Below, piece by piece: positions 21,020 to 33,700 of a stretch of DNA of 64,000 bases (position 1 is the stretch's first letter; each line of letters starts with the position of its first letter). The DNA is taken from the NCBI GenBank assembly GCA_019059635.1, contig JAGVRJ010000015.1, positions 1,116,001-1,180,000 on the forward strand. Direction: 5' to 3'. Below the pieces are notes generated by a model. That model was not told the origin of the DNA. It saw only the letters and a list, made by a program, of their open reading frames with translations, and did no database searches. The position numbers were made by a program, and so were the translations under genes. Source of the DNA: Proales similis (Eukaryota; Rotifera; Eurotatoria; Ploima; Proalidae).

Positions 21020-21556
21020 TTAATTGCAGGTTCGTGAACAAGCGATTCAAGCCGAACGGGTATTTCACTGAATAGCGAGAAAGAATCGCAAAACAACATT
21101 GTCCGCATTGTGTCTTGTCCAACAGAATCGAGCATTCAATTTCGAAAGTAAACGATCATCGCCATCGTACCCAGTGCCACCACACGCCTTAGCCCGCGCA
21201 AAAGTGTCAAGAAAAGGGATTGGCTCGGTTGTGAAGAATTAGCAAGAGCTTAGAGAGGCCACGATACCAATGACTCTTCACCACCTTTCTCTCCTTTTTC
21301 CTAAGTTTCTTACTTGTTGGTTGCCAGGGTGATGAGACGCTCACGAATGTTTATGAGCGCAATTAGCTAACACGGGCCCAACAAGAGAGAAAAAGCGCGA
21401 GAGAGCGCCAATAGAAGCCCCGGCGAAAGTCTTAAGCTCCTGAGAAGCAACCGGCAGCCTATCGCCTCGGTGCCATTCAATAAACTCTTTCTCTAGCTCT
21501 CAGTCAATCAACACTCTGGGCGATCAAAACGAGTGCGCAAACTTCCACAGAATAGA
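21020..21556. promoter_or_regulatory. head-to-head promoter region of FAAP24 and ANKMY1
   Basis: Both genes start outward from this 537-base stretch, so it probably acts as a bidirectional promoter. I can place no specific element. It has no reading frame of note. Confidence 0.45.
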
Positions 21557-24500
21557 ATGCTATCGTTGAGCCGGGCGAGTCGTTCAGACTCCGACTCTTC
21601 GACGCCTTGTCCCTACCAGAACTGTGCCATTCACTCGACTGCCAGAAAGCTAGCCGACATTGTAAAGAGCGAGCACATCGCATACAAAAGCGGCGCCTCC
21701 TACGACGGAGCAACTAACGAACAAAAGCTGAAAAGTGGCCACGGAGTCTTTGTCTGGCCGAACGGCGACTCTTATGAAGGGCAATATGCGAACAATCAAC
21801 GACACGGACATGGTAAATCGAGCCCAGAAATGAGCCTATCTTCAACTAACGCTCACCATTATCCTAGGCAAGCAAACCTGGTCGGACGGAAGCTGCTATG
21901 AGGGCGAATTTACAGAGGACCAACGTTCTGGTTTTGGAACCCACATCTGGACCAACCAAGAGGTACATGGCTTAAATTTTACTTTTAAGCTCATTCTTAT
22001 TTGGTTGTTGCCTCTTAGAAATATGCAGGCAAATGGTTCAGAGACAATCGACACGGAGTTGGCAAGTACACTTGGCCAAGCGGCAATTCTTACCATGGCC
22101 TGTTTTTCCTCAACAGACGCGAAGGGTTCGGCCGGCTTTTTTACTCGACTGGCGAACATTTTGTGGTAAGCAGCGTCCTTGGCGCTCGATATTCCATAAC
22201 AAAACTAAAGGCGCGCTGGAAAAGGGTCTTTATTGCAAAGACGAGCGATACGGCCCGGGTCTGCTCAGTTACCCGGATCGATGCGAGGACGTCGGTTTTT
22301 GGGTCGGCGACAAGCTCGTTCGATTGCTGGTGGCTGTGAATATCGAATTCAAATCGGTCGAACTCGAGCCTATTCGAAATGAATTTGAGATCAGCTCCTG
22401 GTTCGACCGGGAGACACTGCTGCACGAGACGCTCAATCCTCAAAGCGTTTTCGTTCATCGCATGGCGTCGGCCAAGTCGAGCAAATTCATTCAGAGCGAT
22501 CCATACGTCGCCCAGCTTCTCACTCACCATGTTCAGATTCAAACGAGCTACTTGAATGAGCTGCACAAGTTCGTCGAGCTTCAGACACAAATCGATTTGG
22601 ACAAGTTCAAGCAGACGAGCCGAGTCAAAGTGGCCAACGTGACGCCGCTCTTGGCCAAAATGTTCATGTTTGCCGCCAGATTCCGCGCGTTCAAACAGGC
22701 AGTCTCCGACCAACTGAGCCTTCGACTAGAATCGTTCGAAAAATGTAAAACATTGCCTGAATGCCTCTAGTTGCCAGTCAAGCTCACCTCAAGCTTTAAG
22801 GCGAACGGGAACATTTCGGCTGCGCTGGACTGGTAGAAACGAGCTCGATTGAACTGTTGAACGCGAGCATTGAATGCAATTTGGAGAAAATAAAATCTCT
22901 TCGCGACCGATGCAATTTGGACGTGTGCGACTCGCGCGGCTACTCATCGCTCATCGTTGCTGTCGTAAGCGCCACTGACGATCGATCAAAGAGGTTGCTG
23001 TCTCGAAACAATTTCAAGATAAAATGTGAGCAACAGATCATCAACTACCTGTTGGACTACGGCGCCAACGTGAACCACCAGCTCGACAATGGTCTCACCG
23101 CGTTGATGATCTGCATGATTCGTTACTACACAAGCGACAAATTCCTGCCCAACACAGCTCTAGACCACCGAGATCTGGTCAGTGGAGCTTTCCTTTACCA
23201 GAAATTTACTTGATAGCTCGTGACACTTGAAGGTTAGCCGCTGACGAGGGCGATAAATTCAAGCTCGATTCTAGCGCCCAACCAAGACGAGGTGAGTAGG
23301 GCGAATCGTGTTCGTTCTCCTTGTGCTGCTCATTTGGCGCCGTTCAGCTAAAGCGGCTTAGACGTCTGTTTCGAAGCAGCCGCTTTTTCAGTGCGTCAGA
23401 AGAGTTTATGATTGCCGAGAGTGACTTACAAAAGTTCAAATATTTCGTTCGGCGATTTGACCACGGTCAGCTTTCAAACTCTGTCTATAAATAATCTGAT
23501 TGCATTCCTAAGTGCGAATAACTCATATTCTTTGCCCCTCAAAATCAATTTTTACTTCTACGGCCATTTCAAATAACGTTCAGATCGATTGCTGAACGCC
23601 AAAAAGAGAAACGCATTCAAACGTTACGCATCACTCATCTTTCGCATCAAACGCGAGCGTAACGCCTATCTGGTAGCATTTGGTCCACATTTTAAAGCAG
23701 CAGCTTCCACAGTCACAGCTTCAGCTCGATTTAGATTACAACATGCACCACCATGCAGCTTCACTTTCACCGTTCAGTTTCACCGTCCATACATTAAATT
23801 AGACTCGCTCGCTTAGACACGTGAAGGCACCCAACTTACGCATATATTTGAATTTGGCTTCTAGTTGCTTCAGCTTTATTCATTCAATACGCGCCAGATA
23901 GCTTAATGTTGTCCAAAGGTGGACGAGCACAAGAGGGAAAAGAGCGGCCGAGAGGACGTCAATACAATTGTCGGCGAGAGCACAAAAATGTCCGAATTCG
24001 AATCTTCGCTCAGCATGGTGCGTTTGAAAATCGAAAACGGTCTCGATATGGAGGAGAAATACGCCGATATGATGAGCCACAATGCTCGACTCGATTCGGT
24101 GAAGACAAATCGAGCCAAGCTGCTGAAAAGGAGCACCCAGTTGCATAAGTGAGTCAAATGGTCACTTTTCATTTTGGGCACCATTCACCATCTGCTGGTT
24201 TTGTCTGAGTCAAGTTTGAACGAAATCGGCAGCATCATCGAGCTTTTGCTGCGCAGAGGTGCTGATCCTTCCCTGGCGCCTTATCCTTATCCGGCGCTGT
24301 GTTTTGCCGTCGCAGCCGGCGACGTCAAGATTGTGCGCTTGCTGCTTGAAAAAGGCGCCGACTGTAACCTGCGCATGCCCCAAAAGGTCAGAACTCTCTC
24401 TCTCTCAAACGTTTTCTTCACTCCTGCTCAATTTCAGCCTATTCTCAAGTATCAAAAGCTCACACCGCTCTGTCTGGCTTGTGGAGTGACCGGACCTACA

Positions 24501-26572
24501 GGGCCCGAGCTTGTCAAACTCTTGCTCGACAGTTTGGCCGACCCGAGTGCTTCGGCCTCGATTGGCAACGAATACTTGTCAATGTGCGAGGCTGGCTGGA
24601 ACAATGAGCAGCTTTCACCCGTACGTAAAAGTTTGCTCGGTTCACAATCTCGTGTCTCTTTCTAATCTACGCTTGCTACACTGTCTTCAAGGATATTAAA
24701 GAATTGTGCGTCGGCCGGACACCCTTGCACATCGCCTGCAGTCGAAGTGACCAGTACGCAGGAAGGATAATCAAATTGTTGCTGGACAGGGGCGCTGATC
24801 CGAATCTAATTTGCAATGTAGCTCATTTTAGCCCCAAAGCCACTAAGTTTTAACCTTAATAATGAAATGAAGGGCCAATCGCCGCTCAGTCTGGCTATCG
24901 CCTCCGGGAACCGTGAAGCGATCGATCTGCTAGTAACCAATCCAGAGTGCGACTTGAATCTTCCTCTGCCGAATGGCCTCGGATCGGCGCTTTGTGTGAT
25001 CAGCTCCACTCTCTATGAGCATCAGTGGACTCCGTCTGAGCGGCTAAAACTTGTGAGCTCTTGAAAAATGACGCAATCGGTGCCTGGATCTTAACTTTAG
25101 AACAGATAGACAAGTTCATTCATTTTGGGGCAGATATTCTCCAGCCGGTGGTGTTCGGACCTCGTCGCTATGTCGGATCTGTGGTCGACTATGCTCATTA
25201 CATGTTCAACTCGGATCAGCGCGTGGCCCACACTCCATATCATTCGTTGACCATAAGCGAACGAGACACCCATAACGCCAGGAAAGCACTGCTCGCCCAT
25301 TTGGGTGCACGCTTTAGAGAGAAGGCGCTCGAGAGAGCACACTTGGATACCAAAGGTCTGAAAGAAGCAGCAAAGCAAAAACATTGGGGTTTGGCAATCA
25401 CGCGAGCCAGGAGCAATGAGAGCATTGACACAGCCACCAGGTGAGCTCTTTTCTGCTTCCAATTGCGTCCAATCTGTTTCCAAAATCTAAATATTCTCTC
25501 TCAACTCAAAGAGAAAGCAAGCGCTGGTGCTACTACTGCGGTCGCTCGGTGGCCGTCAAACTTATGGCCTGCTCCAGATGCAAGAAAGTCTATTACTGCA
25601 GCAATACTTGCAAGCAAAAGGCTTGGATTGAATTTCATCGAACCGAATGCTTTCTGTCTGACTCGCGTAAGTTGCACTCTTTGCTTTTAATAATTCTCGA
25701 TTGCGAAAGAGTCCAGGTCGGATCTTATTCTCATACCGACGTTTGCTTTTGTTTCGTTCGCGGCCGGTCTATTAAACATTTATTGTCAATAGATGAACTG
25801 TCCACCTCAAAGTATGCGCCACCCTTCCTCACCGAGCATCAGACACGACATGCTTCTACTCAGCTGAGAGACATTGTCAGAAAAAGCATCCGTCTCAATC
25901 TTCGTCTTGCACCCATCAGGGCGCCCAATCGAATAAGCATGTTCGAGCGGGCGCAGGGCCAGATTAGGTCACTTGTCACCTCCCATATGTTGTTTGCTCG
26001 CTCATTACTTAACCGTCCGAATTTTCTTTTGGTTTGTGTTTGTCCACTCGCCCGTTAGTTCGTCCGCCCGTCCGCTCGCTCACTCACATTTGCTGCCCGG
26101 CCAAGTGCCAGTTTACTTGTTTGTTCGTTGTGTTTTGTTTGTGCGTGTATTTTTTTATCAGTTGCCTGCTAACCAGCTCAGCAAGTTGGGCGTCAATTAT
26201 TCACTGAGTGTTCTTTCGCTTTTCTTCTTCCTTTTGTTCAAATTCAAGCTCCACTGTTCGCCTGTGGTCCTCTTTTCTCATTCTACTCAAAACGCCTAAC
26301 GGAACGTCTAGCTAATCAAAACCAGCACTTGGGACTGAATTACGCTGTTCTAATTCTAATTTCATTTTCAGATCGAAAGCGGAGTCAAAGCCACAGTTCA
26401 AACGTCAAGGTAGGTTTCTTTTCGGAGCCAAGTACCTGCAGAGAAATAAGTTCGAAACAAACAGATTAAGAGACCACAGGAGACAGTGTCCGCCAACCGA
26501 GCCTCGCATGCGTTCACTGCTCTGAGCATGAATTCAAGATACAAACTGCCAGAGAACTACAGCTTCAACTGA
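21557..26572 (+). CDS. ANKMY1: ankyrin repeat and MYND domain-containing protein 1
   Basis: About 17 exons join to some 1018 residues (human about 940). Exons: 21557-21812, 21868-21962, 22019-22165, 22225-22744, 22801-22964, 23019-23177, 23238-23291, 23348-about 23482, 23919-24148, 24215-24386, 24438-24620, 24692-24817, 24873-25052, 25106-25440, 25512-25666, 26372-26409, 26465-26572. Exons 1-4 carry MORN repeats (GDSYEGQYANNQRHGHGK, SCYEGEFTEDQRSGFG, GNSYHGLFFLNRREGFG). Ankyrin repeats follow (LLDYGANVNHQLDNGLTALM, LLLRRGADPSL, TPLHIACSRSD, GQSPLSLAIASGN). NGLGSALCVISSTLYEHQ and FGADILQPVV are close to the vertebrate protein. A MYND zinc finger (CYYCGRSVAVKLMACSRC, YYCSNTCKQKAW) ends the core. 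The role of ANKMY1 is poorly known; MYND domains bind short proline-rich peptides. The exon 8 donor is weak, so that junction is uncertain. The start is the first ATG; no homology fixes it. Confidence 0.88.
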
Positions 26573-26661
26573 AATCGCCATATTCGAGGAAATATTTGCT
26601 TCTCTAATTGTAAAGCTTCCTGTTTTGTGATGTTTGCCTCCAGTCGACCGGCTGTCGGTCA

Positions 26662-26667
26662 AATAAA
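26662..26667 (+). terminator. poly(A) signal of ANKMY1
   Basis: AATAAA lies 89 bases after the stop codon at 26570-26572. Confidence 0.6.
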
Positions 26668-27558
26668 ACTAAATTTATTCACGCCGGCCCGGCCAGAATG
26701 CAGAATTTGGTTTTTATTTTTAGTTTATCGATTTAGCCTCGCAAACATGCAGTTGCAAACAAATGAGCCGATTCGCGAGGTGTCGAACTATGATTGTGCA
26801 TGTACAGGAGGAGTCATGCAATGGCGCGCGCTCAGCTCAGAATGAGAGGCAGGCATGTGTTTAAACTTTGCCGCTCTATTCACGATAATGACCAAGATAA
26901 TCTCGATTCATTGTGAAATTGAATTTCCAAGGTCGACGGAAACTGCGCTCGATCTGAGCCACATGAATGAGTGCATTCTCTAAAACTAGAACAATACAGT
27001 CCGCATGTGTGTGTTTGTGCGTGGGCATTGGTCAAAATACAATAGGAACAAATATTTGCGCGAACCTTAATCACGTCGATTCACGTCGTGCGGGCAGAAC
27101 GTGCGCTTGCAAAGGGTTCACCAATGCGAACGAGCAGCATCGACAGCTGTAAAGAACAAGAATGAGAAAGGGAAAAAAAGAGGGAAAGGGAAGAGAGCCA
27201 TAGAGAGAGAGAAAGAGAGAGAAATAGCCGAGCTAGAGAGTAGGAGGGGGTGGGTGGGCAAAAAGCGGTGGCCCTGCAAGCATGGCAAGCAAACAACGCA
27301 TTGGCAAATAAATATAAAGTAAATCACTTTTCTAAACAGTTCGCCCGTAATTAGACGATCAAGACATAAGAAGATGGACCCTTCGACGTCAATAGAACAA
27401 GCGATCGGCTCTTGCCAGTTAAACGCAAAACGCGGCCCTCCTCCAAACGCAAAGAGATATTATTTGGGTGTTGTTTATTTGGCTTCTATCTGGACGCAAA
27501 TTTAGCCTTCCCTCCCTTCATCTCTTCCTCTCTTCTTCTTTTCCTTTTTTCTCTCCCT

Positions 27559-27589
<31 letters not shown>

Positions 27590-30500
27590 TCTCTTTCAGT
27601 CTTTCTCTCTCTGTCTCTTTATATTACCTTATCATAAATACATTCTTGTTTGTCTTGTATCTAAAGACCGTCCTATCTCCCCTAATATACAGCATTGCGC
27701 TCGCGGCTGTCAAACAATATCCAATTTATCGCGGCTAAGCTTGTACGCGGTCACTAGCACGATCGTCTCCGATCGGTGGCTGGTTCGCTCGCGCCTTAAT
27801 GTCGCTTGATTGGTGTTGGTCTATACTCGAACTTGGTGGCCCCACGACCCTTCACGCGTACTCGCGCCCGCTAGATTTCAACCGGGCGCCTGAAAGACGC
27901 TCGTTACGGGCCTAATTCATCTTGTTAATGTTGTTGTTTATTTGCATTATATTCGATTCATACTTATTTAGTCGCTGACGTCCAAGCGCGCCCTTAAGCC
28001 TTTTCAAACGTAAAAGGAGATTGATATTTAAATTTCATCCTCGCTACTGGCCGCCGTCTAGCCTCGTGAGCGTATGCAGCAAGTATCCGTGGCATGCAAT
28101 CGCCTCTTTGGATTGGTGCACAAGCAAGCATCTGAATTGAAGCCTCTTGGGCGTCGCATTTTATTCATCTTCATCATTGCCGCCACCGTCTTGGCCATCA
28201 TCGCCACCATTCGCATGCTTGTTGTGGTTGACGCTGTCGTCAGCCTCTTGGTCGTCGTCATCACCTTTTCCTTTTCGATTTCTTTTGTTTACTTAATTCC
28301 CTTTTTACGTGCCACTTTCCTAAGACCCTTCGGCTCAGTTGGCTTTGGCGCCTGCATCCACTACTCGCAATTGATTTCCTCATTTTGGTCCTCCTCATCA
28401 TCCTTCTTCTTTTCTTCTCGCTTAATCGCCTCATTCTCCGCCAAAGTCTAACTGCCAGAGTGCAAACTCTCTACTTCTTCATTATTTAAAGTTGTATGAC
28501 GTGCTCGACAACGAGACACTTAACAATATGTTTACTTGCACGTCTCCGCACTCAAGAGCCACTCAGAGTCTGCCTCCTCGTCCAGCGTGTGTCTTAATGC
28601 AAGCGACTATGGGAGAGAGCGAGCCAGCTTTTGTGTGTGAGGGCAGCAAGCAGGCCGGCCGTCCAGTTGCTCTCCATTTCTTCGAGAGGGTCAATTTTTC
28701 GCTTTCTCTCTTAATCATAAGAACAAAAATTAATAAAGGCTTTCACCTTTAAAATAGATCGAAGCCGTTTTATGGCGCAAATTCGATTTCGTTGAGTAAG
28801 CGAGTGCAGTGCGCGAGTCAACGGATCAGTAGAAACAACAAGAAAACAAATGGCAGTCTCTCCTTAAACGCTTGACTGGCGATCGCGTGTCCTTAGTTCT
28901 AATGCTTCCACTCTAATACGCTTGATCAACCGGTTGTTTATTCAGACAGGTAGAATGAACCGAGCAGACCGCTTCTTTTATGTTTGTATGTCAGACGTAC
29001 TCATTCAGGCTTAGTGAGTCGGGCAGGCTATTCAGGCAGGCGCTGGTTTACATACTTGCGTCGACGTCTGACTGAGAGCCACGATCTGAGACTGGAATCG
29101 TTCATTCACAACAGATTCGATTGGCCGACCTACGCGGCTAGGCTGAGAGGAGCGATCGAAGAAAAGACGAAGCAATTGACCGTGCCTCTTTCACCGGAGC
29201 CGAATGCTTCTGCTCTATTTGCATTTTGAATTAGAACAATGAGCCGACTGCGCTTTCTATCGACTTTTTATTTGTTTTGCCTCTCAATGTCAAAATGAAT
29301 TCCTTTGAAATGTGTACACCCGCGTTCATACTTGTGCCTGTGTGTGTGTGTGCTTTGGTGTATATTTTCGAGCGGCGATCACAATCATGATGATGCGGAG
29401 CATCTTGGAGCAAATCTATGAGAGCTAATACATGAGGAATCGGCATACGTGAGCAGGGCAGAGATGAGCAGTTGACGGCCGTCCTAAATGCTGCGCGAAC
29501 AAGCAGAGACGAGCAATTAATCTAATCTCCGCTGGGGACTAGCGTCATGTCAAAGTTAATTCAATGTGAGAAAGAGCCAGCCAACGGATGGATTAGCCTC
29601 AGCCACAGGCTTCAATTTGACCGCATTAATGCATCATTCAATTAATTTACATTCGATTCGCCTTAGTTCTCCGTTGGCCGTGCGCGCATTGCAATTTGCC
29701 TCATCCTCTCGGTATGCCCATCGCTGCGGCTCTGTTTCCACGACCTTTCAGTCGCTACAAACCAAACAAGATCTATTTGGCCATTTTCTGCTCACATCTA
29801 CGCGCCTTGCAGCTAAGATTTCGCAAAGCTCCGCATGCTCGCCCGAAAATTGGTCACATCTTAATCAACCCACTTATTACAATACAAGCGTAGAATTGAT
29901 CGCAAACTTTTAACGCAGACCTCGCTTCGCCTCAGCTTTGTTTGGCCAAGTAGAATCAAGCCGCTCTCAATTAAATTTCGTCTGCTCACTCACTCTTTCT
30001 CTCTTACCGGCTCGCACACTCGCTCTAGAATGTTGAGATGTGCTGAACTCAAGCCGCCAACAACAGAGCGGCACATGCGTTGTTTGAAATGCTCAAAAAT
30101 GGTGTTGCCTTCTTCTTTATTCTTCATTTCTTAACGAGTGTGCGATTCAATGAGTTTGTTTGCGGATAAGCCAAGAGGTGTTTAGGCAAGCTTCAATTTT
30201 GACGATCGTCTCGAATGACGACTTCTTGACTAACTTGCATCATCATATTATCGAGGTTGCTCCTAGTCCAAGACCCAAAGACGCTCGAATAGAATTTGAA
30301 ATCGGATGCGTAATCCGACTCCTGGGTCACTTTTTTTTTTATTTTTAATTTCGTTTTATGTAATTTTATTTGTTTTTTACTTTAAGAACCACCGCTCTTT
30401 CCCTCGTTCAACTGCTCAGTTTAGATTTAGTAATTTCATTCAGGGCACATAACTGAGCAAGGGTGGCAAATGCGTTAAAATTGCAAATAGCGAGAACGCA

Positions 30501-30795
30501 AACAAACCGATGGTCATATCCATTTCTCCATTTGTCCGCAATTTATCAACTTCCTTCCGCTCGATGGAATTTTATCGACCGAGCATTTCTTCATGTTCCC
30601 GCAGAGTTTGCTTTTCCCTCCATCTCTTGATTTCTCCCTCTCTCTCTCTCTCTTCTGTGCTATCCTCGCTTTGCTTTTTCTATTCAAAGTCAACCTGGTC
30701 GCTTCATTGTCTTCACCGTTTAGATTTCAAAAGGTCGTTTGATTGGACGCCACTCAGACGAGCTAGAATAGAAGCAGCAGAATTTGAAAACAAAA
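26668..30795. other. intergenic region between ANKMY1 and the myosin gene
   Basis: About 4.1 kb with no gene I can support. It has a CT tract at 27569-27594, GA-rich strings at 27150-27240, a TG tract at 29338-29351 and several pyrimidine runs that make fake Leu/Ser/Phe open frames. A minus-strand stretch at about 28161-28275 reads as an acidic Asp/Glu/Gly/Asn tail but lacks a supportable start or splice partner. It probably includes the 5' untranslated exons and promoter of the myosin. Confidence 0.4.
27569..27594. repeat. (CT)n microsatellite
   Basis: About 13 CT units inside a wider pyrimidine-rich stretch (27520-27620). Confidence 0.85.
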
Positions 30796-33700
30796 ATGTT
30801 TATGAATGGCAAGCCGAAAAGGCACATTATAAAACCAAGCGATCCGATGATGATGATAGAGCAACGGGCTGCAATCAAATATTTGCCGGATAATTTGAAA
30901 CCTTGTCAAGGCCCGCGAGTGACAACAACAACCGCCACGCAGCCGAGCCACTACGGATCGAGCGTTGTGGTTCTAAACGAAGCAAACAATGTCTCCCAGC
31001 GGCCAAATGCGCCATTTGTCCTGAGCCGGCATCAAGCGCCAGTTCGTCAATTGCATCATCAGCAGCAGTATCATCATCAGCAGCAGCAGAATCATCTTCA
31101 ACATCACAATCTGTTTAATCAGAGCCGCCAGCAACAGCGACCACAATTGCAACATAATAATAAAATAAATAATAATAGCGGAATTAATAATTTCAATAAA
31201 ACACCGAATCAAATTAAAGCTCTTGAGAGGTAAGTCACTGGCTGCTCCATTTTATTCACCTGCTCGCCACCACATCATTTGCTTCGTTCTCTCCGCCTTT
31301 CTCTTTGCTTCATCTCGCTCGCTGCCGCCTGCTCTCTCCTTTCGTTTTTTGTCTTCTGTTCGCCTCAGTTTTTTTGGCTTGGCCCAGTGGCCCAGTGTTT
31401 GAGTTGACTTTTCATTTCTCTCTCGCACCTTCGCTCGTCTGTTCGTCGAATATTTCGCTTTTTCTGCTTCTTTTTGTTGCTATTGTTGCTCAATTGCAAT
31501 CGTCAAATTATAAAATTTATTATTATTATTGCCACGGTTGAAAATGCCTTCGCAAACATCAACTGCCAAGCGCATAGTCAAGCAGCATAGGCGGCAACGG
31601 TAGCCGTAAATCAATAAGTTTTGGACGTGTGTTGACTTACATAAAATGAGCTGAGCAGAAAGAGATTCGGCCTTTTTTCGCTCGCTCGTGATGGCAAGCA
31701 ATCATCATATTTTCCTTTCGCTCCTTCCTCATTCTCTAACGTCAGCGCCCATGAAAAATTCATTAGTCGGTTTTTCATTTTCCTGCCTCTCCTTCATTTG
31801 CTCTCTCCCTGCCTCTCTCTCTCTCTCTCCATCTATTCTCTTAATTTCTTCCCTCCGATTTAATGCTTTTCTTTGTCAAATAGAGCACGAGCCAAAGAGT
31901 CAAAAGCGCAGGCCGTGCAACCAACCAAACCAGCAGCTCCGTACCACAAAGTTCAACTTCAAATTCAAAACGCAAACAATCTGAATCGAGTGATGGCCAG
32001 CGCGGACGGTAAAAAGGCTCAAGCGCCTCAGGCGGCCGACCACCATCCAGCCAACCGGGAATCGAACTTCAGCCTCAGCAAAAGCTCCAACGACGACCTT
32101 GTCTCTTTAAACAATCTCAACGAGGCGATTGTGCTCGATCAGCTCAAGCAACGATTCGTCAAGAACCAAATTTACACCTACATTGGCGACATATTGATCG
32201 CCATGAACCCTTTAAAGGCGTTGCCAATCTACGGCAAGCGCGTATCGAGCGCATTTGAAAAGAGCGGCAACGTTAGAGAGCAGCTGCCGCCTCACGTCTA
32301 CGCCACTGCCGAGCAGTGCTACCGAGAGATGATGCGCACAAGACAGTCACAGTGCATTCTAATCTCAGGTAATTGTAAACAAACAGACCCTCCGCTCTCC
32401 CATCTCAACGCTTCTCTTTTCGCAGGCGAGAGTGGAAGCGGCAAAACAGAAACGTGTAAATACTTGGTACAACATCTGCTCAATCGGGCCAAGCCACTCG
32501 AGCAGTGTCTAAACGCCAAAATTCAAGAGGTAACTCTCAGCCGCTGGGCGCGTCTCTCCAATCATTTACACCCCGATTCGAATGAAAAGGTGAATTCGAT
32601 TCTGGAAGCATTCGGCAACGCCAAGACGCGCATAAACGACAACTCAAGCCGATTCGGCAAATATCTGGAAATTTACTTTGACGGCGTCGGAGCAGTGAGC
32701 GGCGGTAATTGGCCTCTTGTTGTGTGATTTGCGCCACCTTTCTCTCACTGTGCACGTTTGCAGCCAAGTTCAAAGAGTATTTGCTGGAGAAGTCGCGCGT
32801 AGTTCATCAGAATCCGTTCGAGAGCACATTTCACGTCTTTTACTTGTTATTCGCCGGCCTTAGTCAATCAGATAAGCTCAAGCATCATTTGGCCCGTTTG
32901 CCGAGCTTCTACCGGTTCATGTCGCACTCGAACGCCGCCGATGGCTGCATGACCAGAGAGAACAAGCTCAAATTCGAAGAGCTAAAATCAAGTCTGAACA
33001 CGATCGGCTTCGCCGATGAGGTAAGCAATCACTTACGTGCTCATGCCACTGCGAACTTGCTCAATCGTGCCTCAAAAGGACATTGAAAACTTGGTCAAAA
33101 TACTCTCGAGCATTCTGCTCATTGGCGAGATCCAGTTCGCACCGAAAAAAGGAAACAACAACGACGCAGTGTTTGTCAAGAACATGGACATTGTAGATCG
33201 GGTTTGCGAGCTGCTCGAGCTCGACAGCAACGAGCTGCGTGACGCCTTAATATCAGACGTGCAGATCACTCGAGGCGAGGAGATCAGACGCGAGAGGAAC
33301 ATGGTGCAAGTGTGCGACGTGAGAGACGCATTCGCCAAGGCCTGCTACGGTCGCCTCTTTAGTTGGATTGTCAACCAAATCAATCACCACATTCAGCCGG
33401 CCGAGGGAATGTAAGTGAACCGTTATAGCTCGCTGCTCAGTTCCAAACTGAATGAGACCAATCTCAAAGAGATACTGAATTCTCCATCGGTCTGCTCGAC
33501 ATATTCGGTTTTGAGAATTTTGAACGCAACAGCTTTGAACAGGTAAGTGTTGTTTGAGCTTTGGCCCTTTGACCGGCTCTCTGATTTGATTGACTTTTCA
33601 GATGTGCATCAATCTGGCCAATGAACAGCTGCATCAGCTGTTCACCAAGTACATCTTTAAGCTCGAAATACAAGAGTGCCTGGACGAACAAATCGAACTC

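Noticed and set aside
22965-23018. In-frame stretch in ANKMY1 that could be read through as coding
   Set aside because: It is 54 bases, begins GTAAGC and ends TTCAAG, matching the genome's intron size, so I treat it as an intron; read-through would also keep the frame, and RNA data would settle it.
27468-27809. Hydrophobic Leu/Ser/Phe-rich open frames that look like membrane proteins
   Set aside because: They are translations of CT-rich microsatellite DNA. The same applies to frames near 28260-28450, 31690-31860 and 45180-45340.
28161-28275. Minus-strand acidic Asp/Glu/Gly/Asn stretch that resembles an HMG-type tail
   Set aside because: An in-frame stop lies just upstream, no splice acceptor with a matching upstream exon was found, and no HMG box is nearby.
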